Positions 43,745 through 51,830 of a stretch of 64,000 nt of DNA are shown here, in pieces; the stretch's first letter is position 1; the number at the start of each line of letters is the position of its first letter. The stretch comes from Ovis canadensis. Taxonomy: Eukaryota; Chordata; Mammalia; Artiodactyla; Bovidae. The stretch is taken from NCBI RefSeq assembly GCF_042477335.2, contig NC_091247.1, positions 1,448,501-1,512,500 on the forward strand, written 5' to 3'. The translations under genes and the position numbers were made by a program. A model generated the notes under the pieces. It searched no databases. It was given only the letters and a program-made list of their open reading frames with translations, and was not told the origin of the DNA.

Positions 43745-43984
43745 ATCAGCTCCCTTGCAGTTCTATCAGCTTTTGCTTTGCTAATGGTTTTGAAACTGTT
43801 ATTAGGTACACAGATGTTTAAGATTTTTATGCCCGCTTATGAATTGACACCATTATCATTATGAAAAGACTTTCTTCATCCTGGTGATATCTTTTCTCTG
43901 AAATATTCTTTGTCTTATAGCCAACCAGCTTTGTTTTGATCAGTGTTTGCATAACGTATCTTTTCTGAATTGTTTTCTTTTAGC
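43745..43984 (-). repeat. Old L1, left part of a split copy
   Basis: 'ttgaaactgttattaggtac', 'gtttaagatttttatgcccg', 'ttatgaattgacaccattat', 'gaaatattctttgtcttata', 'ttttgatcagtgtttgcata' are antisense L1M text. Broken by Bov-A2 at 43985, continued at 44262. Confidence 0.72.
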
Positions 43985-44260
43985 CTGCTGCTGCTGCTAA
44001 GTCACTTCAGTCGTGTCCAACTCTGTGGGACCCCAGAGATGGCAGCCCATCGGGTTCCCCCATCCCTGGGATTTTCCAGTCAACAATACTGGAGTGGGTT
44101 GCCATTTCCTTCTCCAATGCATGAAAGTGAAAAGTGAAAGTGAAGTTGCTCAGTCGTGTCCAACTCTTAGCGACCCCATGGACTGCAGCCTCCCAGGCTC
44201 CTCCGTCCATGGGATTCTCCAGGCGAGAGTACTGGAGTGGGGTGCCATCGTCTTCTCCGT
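43985..44260 (-). repeat. Bov-A2 SINE (complete dimer) with target duplication
   Basis: Starts with 'gctgctgctgctaagtcact'; linker 'tgaaagtgaaaagtgaaagt' at about 44124; ends 'gtgccatcgtcttctccg'. Flanks are 'tcttttagc' (left) and 'tcttttacc' (right), a near-perfect duplicated target from the host L1. Full length for the family. Confidence 0.97.
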
Positions 44261-44261
44261 C

Positions 44262-44394
44262 TTTTACCTTTATAGTAATATGGATTTCTTATGATTCAGA
44301 TTATACCTAGGTCTTGCTTATTTACCTAATTGGTTAGTAATTGCCTTTTAATTGGTGGGTTTTGGATCTTTTACATTTATCATTTACATTACAT
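44262..44394 (-). repeat. Old L1, right part of the split copy
   Basis: 'gattatacctaggtcttgct', 'tgccttttaattggtgggtt', 'tcttttacatttatcattta' continue the L1 of 43745 without loss. Terminated by BovB. Confidence 0.7.
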
Positions 44395-46010
44395 TTCAGT
44401 TCAGTTCAGTTCAGTCCCTCAGTCGTCTCCGACTCTTTGCGACCCCATGAATTGCAGCACACCAGGCCTCCCTGTCCATCACCATCTCCCGGAGTTCACT
44501 CAGACTCACATCTGTCGAGTCAGTGATGCCATCCAGCCATCTCATCCTCGGTCAGCCCCTTCTCCTCCTGCCCCCAATCCCTCCCAGCACCAAAGTCTTT
44601 TCCAATGAGTCAACTCTTCGCATGAGGTGGCCAAAGTACTGGAGCTTCAGCTTTAGCATCATTCCTTCCAAAGAAATCCCAGGGCTGATCTCCTTCAGAA
44701 TGGACTGGTTGGATCTCCTTGCAGTCCAAGGGACCCTCAAGAGTCTTCTCCAACACCACAGTTCAAAAGCATCAATTCTTAGGTGCTCACCCTTCTTCAC
44801 AGTCCAACTCTCACATCCATACATGACCACAGGAAAAACCATAGCCTTGACTAGACGGACCTTAGTCGGCAAAGTAATGTCTCTGCTTTTGAATATGCTG
44901 TCTAGGTTGGTCATAACTTTCCTTCCAAGGAGTAAGTGTCTTTTAATTTCATGGCTGCACTCACCATCTGAAGTGATTTTGGAGCCCAAAAAAATAAAGT
45001 CTGACACTGTTTCCACTGTTTCCCCATCTATTTGCCATGAAGTGATGGGACCAGATGCCATGATCTTCGTTTTCTGAATGTTGAGCTTTAAGCCATCTTT
45101 TTCACTTGCCTCTTTCACTTTCATCAAGAGGCTTTTTAGCTCCTCTTCACTTTCTGCCATAAGGGTGGTGTCATCTGCATATCTGAGGTTATTGATATTT
45201 CTCCCGGCAATCTTGATTCCAGCTTGTGTTTCTTCCAGTCCAGCGTTTCTCATGATGTACTCTGCATAGAAGTTAAATAAGCAGGGTGACAATATACAGC
45301 CTTGATGTACTCCTTTTCCTATTTGGAACCAGTCTGTTGTTCCATGTCCAGTTCTAACTGTTGCTTCCTGACCTGCATACAGATTTCTCAAGAGGCAGGT
45401 CAGGTGGTCTGGTATTCCCATCTCTTGAAGAATTTTCCACAGTTTATTGTGATCCACAGTCAAAGGCTTTGGCATAGTCAGTAAAGCAGAAATAGATGGT
45501 TTTCTGGTACTCTCTTGCTTTTTCCATGATCCAGCAAATTTTGGCAATTTGATCTCTGGTTCCTCTGCCTTTTCTAAAACCAGCTTGAACATCAGGGAGT
45601 TCATGGATCACATATTGCTGAAGATTGGCTTGGAGAATTTTGAGCATTACTTTACTAGTGTGTGAGATGAGTGCAATTGTGTGGTAGTTTGAGCATTCTT
45701 TGGCATTACCTTTCTTTGGAATTGGAATGAAAACTGACCTTTTCCAGTCCTGTGGCCACTGCTGAGTTTTCCAAATGTGCTGGCATATTGAGTGCAGCAC
45801 TTTCACAGCATCATCTTTCAGGATTTGAAATAGCTCACCTGGAATTCCATCACCTCCACTGGCTTTGTTTGTAGTGATGCTTTCTAGGGCCCAGTTGACT
45901 TCACATTCCAAGATGTCTGGCTCTAGTGATCACACCATCATGATTATCCGGGTCGTGAAGGTCTTTTTTGTACAGTTCTTCTGTGTATTCTTGCCACCTC
46001 TTCTTAGGCT
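44395..46010 (-). repeat. BovB (RTE) LINE carrying most of its reverse transcriptase
   Basis: About 1.6 kb from the 3' tail (four CAGTT units at 44396) to the region upstream of the RT. The minus-strand protein is in two overlapping frames: 45911-45444 (155 codons, fingers and motif A, FTDYAKAFDC) and 45604-44552 (350 codons). The latter holds motif B (GVHQGCILSPCLFNFYAEY), the catalytic YADD in NNLRYADDTTLMAE, motif D (GLKLNIQKTKIM) and FIFLGSKIT. A 2-base deletion just after FDC shifts the frame, and a CGA-to-TGA change ends the second frame after GGRRRRG. The endonuclease is missing. Non-autonomous, but young by its high coherence. Confidence 0.97.
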
Positions 46011-46027
46011 AAGTAAATTCCTTTTCT

Positions 46028-46735
46028 TGATTATAACCCCCTGCACCCTCACCCTATAGGAATGCAACTTTATCTAGTACATTTGGAGGGTGGCACCTAG
46101 TTTAAGAAAAAATCACCCCTGGAAAAAATAAGTTTTCTGGTTGACTGACCATTATCAGAAAGGGCCATGAAATGTCAGCAGGCCTCATGGCCAGAAGATG
46201 ATGTAAAACCCCTAAGACCTTTGTATGCATTTATATGAAGCACCTGATTTTGATAAAGGTCAGGTCTACTGACCCCGCGTGACTCTGTATTCATCCCTGT
46301 GTATAACAAAAAGTATATAAGCAAACCTGAAAATAAAGAAAAGGGATCCGTTTCTGGAAAGACTGATTCCCCCGTGTCTTTCTTTCTTGTTCTCCGTTTT
46401 TCTGGCTGAATTCCCATCTGGAGTGTGGGTATTCGCCAAGCCTGCTAATTTTTCCCTGGCTTCTAAGATCCATGTGAGAGGGAGCACAAGGCGGGGCACC
46501 GTCCGCTATTCAAGTGGGTGCCGGTGGCCTACATAGGTGGTGCAAATCTCTTGTCTTGCGATTTTATTGGTATTCCTCGTAAACCGAGTTACTTAGCCTC
46601 TTTTTCTCCACTAGTATTTTCCTACTACACTATTTCTTTCTAGTCTCCCTTCATATCTTTAATATAGCAATTAATTCCTGGGACGCTGACTCCGTCCCCA
46701 CTTCGAATTACCCTGGATCCTCCCCGGCAATCTGC
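46028..46735 (+). repeat. Endogenous retroviral LTR (probably class II/ERVK-like ruminant family), solo
   Basis: Shows LTR architecture in plus orientation: a TATA-like 'aaagtatataagc' at about 46310, an AATAAAG poly-A signal at about 46333, and a downstream T/C-rich stretch ('ctttctttcttgttctccgt'). It starts TG at 46028 and ends close to CA next to a BovB piece; exact ends are uncertain. No gag, pol or env is seen, so it looks like a solo LTR of ruminant age. Family placement is from memory. Confidence 0.6.
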
Positions 46736-46858
46736 CATAGCTTTTCTTCCAAGGAGCAAGTGTCTTTTAATTTCATGGCTGCAATCACCATCCACAGTGA
46801 TTTGGGAGCCTAAGAAAAAATCTGCCACTGTTTCCATTTTCCCCCCATCTATTTGCCC
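46736..46858 (-). repeat. BovB fragment, left part of a split copy
   Basis: 'catagcttttcttccaagga', 'ttttaatttcatggctgcaa', 'ccactgtttccattttcccc' is an interior RT piece. It is interrupted by a plus-strand BovB and resumes at 47243. Confidence 0.9.
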
Positions 46859-46865
46859 TGATGTT

Positions 46866-47242
46866 AATGTTGGAGAATTGTGTTCTCCAAATGCGGTGTT
46901 GGAGAAAACTCTTGAGAGTCCTTGAACTGAAAGGAGATCAAACCAGTCAATCCTAAAGGAAATCAGTCCTGAATATTCATTAGAAGGACTGATGTTGAAG
47001 CTGTAATACTTTGGCCACTGGATGTGAAGAACTGATTCATGGAAAAGACCTTGATGCTGGGGAAGATCGAAGGCAGGAGGAGAAGGGGACGGCAGAGGAT
47101 GAGATGCTTGGATGGCATCACCAACACTGTAGACATGAGTTTGAGCGAGCTCCGGGAGGTGGTGATGGAGAGGGAAGCCTGGCGCTCTGCAGTCCATGGG
47201 GTCACAGAGCTGGACATGACAGAGTGGTTGAACTGAACTGAT
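46866..47242 (+). repeat. BovB/ART2-type 3' fragment inserted into another BovB
   Basis: Plus-strand BovB 3' end from 'gttggagaaaactcttgaga' to the tail 'gttgaactgaactg'. Orientation is opposite to its host copy. Related 'atttgccctga' and 'atttggcataa' lie at the two junctions and look like a diverged target duplication. Confidence 0.92.
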
Positions 47243-47312
47243 TTGGCATAAAGTGATGGGACTGGATGCCGTGATCCTAGTTGTTTGAATACTGAGTTTT
47301 AAACCAGCTTGA
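47243..47312 (-). repeat. BovB fragment, right part of the split copy
   Basis: 'aaagtgatgggactggatgc' and 'gaatactgagttttaaacca' continue the BovB of 46736 in the expected order. Confidence 0.82.
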
Positions 47313-47499
47313 ACTCCTTTCTCTCCATTAAGAGCTTCAGCTCCATCTCTATCATGCGGTTGTTTTTCTCGGTCATTCTTTAACCTCTGCGTCATCTTGT
47401 GAGGTTTCTATTGCTCTGTCTGAAATCTCACTGATTGTTCACTCTTCATTCTGCCATAGCAACTCTGTTATTTATTCTATTTAATGTGTAAGCCATCTT
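47313..47499 (-). repeat. Old L1 remnant, first piece
   Basis: T-rich text such as 'tttctcggtcattctttaac' and 'cactgattgttcactcttca' resembles antisense L1M. The same element seems to continue on the far side of the BovB at 47814. Assignment is by context and style. Confidence 0.4.
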
Positions 47500-47814
47500 C
47501 AGTTCAGTTCAGTTCATTTCAGTCGCTCAGTCGTGTCTGACTCTTTGTGACCCCATGAATCGCAGCACGCCAGGCCTCCCTGTCCATCACCAACTCCTGG
47601 AGTTCACTCAGACTCACGTCCATTGAGTCAGTGATGCCATCCAGCCATCTCATCCTCTGTCGTCCCCTTCTCCTCCTGCCCCCAATCCCTCCCAGCACCA
47701 AAGTCTTTTCCAATGAGTCAACTCTTCGCATGAGGTGGCCAAAGTACTGGAGCTTCAGCTTTAGCATCATTCCTTCCAAAGAAATCCCAGGGCTGATCTG
47801 CTTTAGAATGGACG
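47500..47814 (-). repeat. BovB 3' fragment
   Basis: Starts with a CAGTT tail and ends at 'gggctgatctgctttagaat'. Nearly identical in wording to the copies at 23908 and 44395, so a recent insertion. It lies within old L1 sequence. Confidence 0.95.
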
Positions 47815-48197
47815 TTGTAGTTTTCATGTCTAGAAGTTTGATTTGAGTATTTTTGTATCTTCCATGTCTCTTTTCAATACGTTTCCTCTCCTGTAACACT
47901 TTGAATGTATGGGATTCAATTAGACTAATTATGTACTCCCTCTTCACTAATTCAAGTATCTGTGTCATTTCTGGGTCACTTTCAATTGATTGATTTTCCT
48001 CCTTAGTATAGGTTGTATTTTCTGGTTTTCTGCATGTCTTGCAAGGTTTGGTTAGATGCTAGATATCATGAATTTTGTCTTGCTAATAATAACATTATAT
48101 ACAATCCTATACATATTCTTGAGCTTCCTCTGGGATGTTAAGTTCCTTGGAAACATTTTTTCTTTTTGGTGAGCTTTTTCAGACAAAAACAGAGAAG
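47815..48197 (-). repeat. Old L1 remnant, second piece
   Basis: 'gtagttttcatgtctagaag', 'ctccctcttcactaattcaa', 'catttctgggtcactttcaa', 'ttgattgattttcctcctta', 'ttctggttttctgcatgtct' match antisense L1M 3'UTR phrases (tagttttcatttct ... ctaattccaacatctggg ... cttttcttgcatgtc). Confidence 0.68.
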
Positions 48198-48442
48198 CAT
48201 TTCAGTTCAGTTCCGTCGCAGTCGTGTCTGACTCTGCAACCCCATGGACTGCAGCACGCCAGGCCTCCCTGTCTATAACCAATTACCGGAGTTTACTCAG
48301 ACTCATGTCCATTGAGTCGGTGATGCCATCCAGCCATCTCATCCCCTGTCATCCCCTTCTCCTCCTGCCTTCAATCTTTCCCCGCACCAGGGTCTTTTCT
48401 AATGAGTCAGCTCTTCATATCAGGTGGCCGAGGTATTGGAGG
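48198..48442 (-). repeat. BovB 3' fragment
   Basis: 'cagttcagttccgtcgcagt' to 'atcaggtggccgaggtattg', about 245 bp, 5' truncated. Second BovB hit in the same old L1. Confidence 0.93.
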
Positions 48443-49065
48443 AGCAACATTTAGTCGAGTACTATTTTTTCTCAATACTCTTTTGAGTATGTTGCTTGAT
48501 GCCCTGTGACTTACGATGTCTTACACTCTGGTTGGGGAAACAGACATGCTTCTTAGTCCTGCATGAGCTCCCAGACTGTTCCCTGCAATCCTTTTGAGTG
48601 CTTTCCCCTCCAGCCTCAACGAGTCTCCTCACTGACTTCGCTGACTTGCTGAAAACTTGTGGGTCCCCCTGCTGATGTCTAAGGCTCTCTGCAGCTCTGT
48701 CCCCTGAAGACCCCAGCTGCCCTAGCCTCCCTGAACGTTGAGCTCCAGCTCCTCCACTGTGAGTGACCTTGGCATCTCCCGAGCTCCCTTCTTGCCTGCA
48801 TCCTGGACGTTCTCCGTGGGCAGCAGCAGGAAGAGTCACAGGACTGACTTCCTTTGTTCCACAGCTTCCAGGTACACTTTTTTGTTTTGTTCTGTGTGAT
48901 GTTGAAAATCTTCGGAACTATTGTTTGATATGTTTTGCCCAGTGTTGTTTCTGCTTCAGTTTGGGTTTTCTGTTGTTGCTCTTTCAAGAGGGGGAGTAGT
49001 TTGGTTTCTGTCCGTTTATCTTGGCTGGAAGCTGCGTTAGTTTTTAATATCGCTCCTGCCGTGAG
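48443..49065 (-). repeat. Probable continuation of old L1 3'UTR
   Basis: A T/C-rich stretch ('cttcagtttgggttttctgt', 'tggtttctgtccgtttatct') with the look of antisense L1M 3'UTR in the right position after the BovB. Divergence is high, and part of it (48560-48850) may be unique. Confidence 0.4.
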
Positions 49066-49069
49066 AAGG

Positions 49070-49300
49070 TTTGCTCGACACATTCACTCACCAAGCACTT
49101 ACTCACTGAGTGTAAGTACGCTGGGCAGAGGGTCACACAGGGGGAGATGAAGCAGTAAACAGGCAGGATGGTTGCCCTCAGAAGTAGGGAGACACCAAAT
49201 GAGTCTCACAATTAGCTATTTAGTTATATAGCTGTGATCCCCGAGGGTTATACAAGCTGACAGTGTCCAAGCAGATGTGATCAAGTCAATGTGATGGTTC
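49070..49300 (-). repeat. L2 LINE remnant
   Basis: 'attcactcaccaagcactta', 'gggggagatgaagcagtaaa', 'caggcaggatggttgccctc' and 'agggagacaccaaatgag' follow the antisense L2 3' order (attgagcacctactatg ... gatacagcagtgaacaagacag ... ccctgccctc ... gggagacagac). Old. Confidence 0.5.
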
Positions 49301-50696
49301 CTGAAACGTACATCTTTAGGTAATGAGTCATGATTAATTTCCCCTGCAGACTAGAGAGAGCAGCAGTGGGTCCAAATGGCCACTGGATTTGCCAGGTGGG
49401 AAGTGAGGGGAGTCCCAGCTAGAGGGGTGTGGGGAGAGGGAGGGAGGAGGGGCCTCCAGAACACCCGTTGCTCCCGCACCTGTGCCCCAGGGAGATCCCA
49501 CCTTCCTGCAGCTCGTCTCTGCAGCCTCTTGTTTCTGCTGTCAGACAGCAGCAGAGGTCACTCAGCTCCCAGGTGCCCAGCTGGTGTGAGGGGCTGAGGG
49601 TTAAAGAACAAAGAGGGCAGCTTGGTTCTTTCATGGGGGAGGGAAAGCGTGAAAGTGCTAATCTGGAAACTGCAAGGAAGTGGGGGAGGAGGCCACATCA
49701 GACTGTGTGCGTGGGGGGTGTGTACGGTTACAGGGAGGACCGAGACAGAGGGTGGAGGGGCACTCCAGCCAGTGCAGGGCAGGAGGGTGAGCACCATGGG
49801 AGGAAGAGGGGGCAGCACTCCTTCCTGAGCAAGGAAGCAGGCCTCCAGATCTCCCACCTCTGGGGTCTGCCAGGCCCACCGTCTCCCTGGAGCTGAGTGC
49901 CATCCGTCAGGAGGGCCCAGGACCTTTGCAGGGAGAAGACCGTTTCTGCTGTGCCAAACTGCCAGATGGCTTTGAATCGGGGCTGCTGGGGTCCAGGGAC
50001 AGCGCCAGTGCATGAAGACGCTCCAACACACACATGCAGTCAGGACCACGTCTTTGTCCTTCCCACCCTCCTGCAGAGCCCAGATGCTCAGCCAGAGACA
50101 GATCAGTCCTGTGGCCTCGCCTTCTTCATCCTGACCTTTCAGACAGGATACGGCTCAGAAGCGGGGAGTTGGGAAGCTTCGACTGACATTGTAGCAATAT
50201 AAGGAGGTAAAGATGTGTTGACAGCTGGCCTTCAACAGCCAAATCCCCTGAAGTCTGGTCCCCATGTGGGGGGAGGTTGGTAAGATGGCGCCAGTCAAGC
50301 TCTCTCACCCTATTCTCTCATGCCCTCTCACCCCATGTTCTGTACACAATGGCTTTGCAAGTCTATGCAGCCGCTAAATCACTCACAGCACTGCGCACGC
50401 ATGCCACGCGGCGCTCACGTAGTCACAGGCTGCTCTGCGCCGGGTGCCTGTGTGTGCAGCCCTGGGGAAGGCTCTGCTGCTGCACTGGGGCTACACTGCT
50501 GCGGCATCACGATCTCATATCTGTGAGGTTATCTCGTGGCTACAGTATGTTATGTTATGCCTGCCCATCAGCCAAGACAGAGGCTGTGTTATGGAAGCCA
50601 TGTCAGCCAGGAGGAAATGAATGTGTCTGGGGTTCCTGCCACTCCTGAGTCTTCTTCTAGCCTTTCAGCTCGAGCCTTGCCTTTCCTGGGTTCAGA
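49301..50696. other. Unique DNA
   Basis: Overlapping frames of 123-163 codons on both strands have no domain. No repeat recognised. Confidence 0.45.
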
Positions 50697-50785
50697 GAGC
50701 AGTGTGAGCCGTGTGGAGAGTGTGGGCAGTGTGGAGAGTGAGGGCAGTGTGGAGAGTGTGAGCCGTGTGAAAGGCGTGAGCAGGA
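50697..50785. repeat. 18-bp tandem repeat (two 9-bp half units)
   Basis: 'agtgtgagccgtgtggag' and variants follow for about five units, each made of two AGTGTGRGC/CGTGTGGAG-like halves. The unit is a multiple of three, so a Ser-Val-Glu-Ser-Val-Gly repeat is open in one frame; not evidence for a gene. Confidence 0.88.
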
Positions 50786-51084
50786 AGACAATCGGTGCCA
50801 TGACCAGCTTAGCCGTACACTGTGTCTCGCCCCCTCGCCTGTGCGTCCCGAGTGGTCCTGAGACTGGACACCTGCCGGGCGAGGGAGCCCGTTCCGATGA
50901 CCACGCTGGGCAGCAGGGGTGCACTCGCGAGCTCTTCCTTCCCTGTCGCCTGGGACATTTCTGAACCAAAGTTCCTTGAAATGCACCCACCCACTGTCCC
51001 TTGGCCCTGCCAGAGCTCATGACTATTTGCTATTCACACCAAGAAGGTTTTAGGAGAGGCTGGGTGCTCATCGACCGGGAAGCA
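50786..51084. other. Unique DNA
   Basis: Nothing recognised. Confidence 0.35.
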
Positions 51085-51480
51085 CAATTATTGTTTCATT
51101 AAAGATGGATTACACATGTGGCTGGTCATTATAATGATGACTCGGCTGACACTGTTAATTGGATGATAAACGATTCCACCCTTGCTCCTCTGGGTCAATA
51201 CCAGAGCTGCTCCGAGAAATGCCGCCAGCCTTTCTCCTCCACCCGAGGGTCATGAGAGAGTCGCGGAAGGGTGCCCAGTGCTCAGCCTACATGTGAGGTC
51301 AGCTTGGGGGTCAAAGGCACCGGGCTGGACGTTTCCAGCCTAATCCACGGGCACACCCAAGGCTGCCAAGAACTCAGTCGACCTTAACTGTCTCCATAAG
51401 GAACTTAATTTCAATTTAATAAGACAGATACTGTGTGTGGTTTAATGACACTTTATCATTAGAAGCAGACTGATGGACGT
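51085..51480. promoter_or_regulatory. Two AT-rich islets with homeodomain/SOX-type motifs (candidate enhancer)
   Basis: 51085-51180 contains 'acaattattgtttcattaaa', an E-box palindrome CACATGTG, 'ggtcattataatgatgactc' and 'ctgttaattggatgataaac'. 51395-51480 contains 'aacttaatttcaatttaata' and 'tggtttaatgacactttatc'. Both are repeat-free and low in CpG, while the 215 bp between them is ordinary GC-rich DNA. Composition and motif density look like vertebrate developmental enhancers; no proof without alignment. Confidence 0.33.
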
Positions 51481-51686
51481 TGAAGGCCTGAGGCAGCCCT
51501 ACCAGGTGCGGTGACGCTGGGGTCCTCTTGTTAGAATCAGTCAGCACCACTCACTCATCCACCCATCCACTCATTCATCACTCACGGGCGGTCAGGGGGT
51601 GGCTGTGGGGAGCAGACAGCCTGCACCCTCCCTGGCTGTCGGTCACGAGGGAAAAGAGGACGATGAACTGAGAACAGCCGTGCGTG
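51481..51686. other. Unique DNA
   Basis: A CATCCACCCATCCACTCATTCATC patch lies at 51556-51581. Nothing else recognised. Confidence 0.35.
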
Positions 51687-51830
51687 GAGAGCCCCGGTAC
51701 TGTGAGCAGGGAGAGCCCCGGTACTGTGAGCAGGGAGAGCCCCGGTACTGTACGCAGGGAGGGCCCCGGTACTGTACGCAGGGAGGGCCCCGGTACTGTA
51801 CGCAGGGAGGGCCCCGGTACTGTGAGCGGT
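51687..51830. repeat. Six perfect-length copies of a 24-bp unit
   Basis: Units start at 51687, 51711, 51735, 51759, 51783 and 51807, close to 'gccccggtactgtgagcagg'. Two variable sites (AGCC or GGCC near the start; TGAGC or TACGC near the end) change independently along the array: AG+GA, AG+GA, AG+AC, GG+AC, GG+AC, GG+GA. Because 24 is a multiple of three, it stays open as an 8-residue repeat on both strands (GEPRYCEQ plus; RTVPGPSL minus). Confidence 0.97.

Noticed and set aside
44552-45604. 350-codon minus frame with real RT domain as a host gene
   Set aside because: It is BovB LINE reverse transcriptase, frame-shifted and ended early; annotated as a repeat.
51687-51830. CRISPR-like regular repeats
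   Set aside because: Units are contiguous with no unique spacers, and the host is a mammal.
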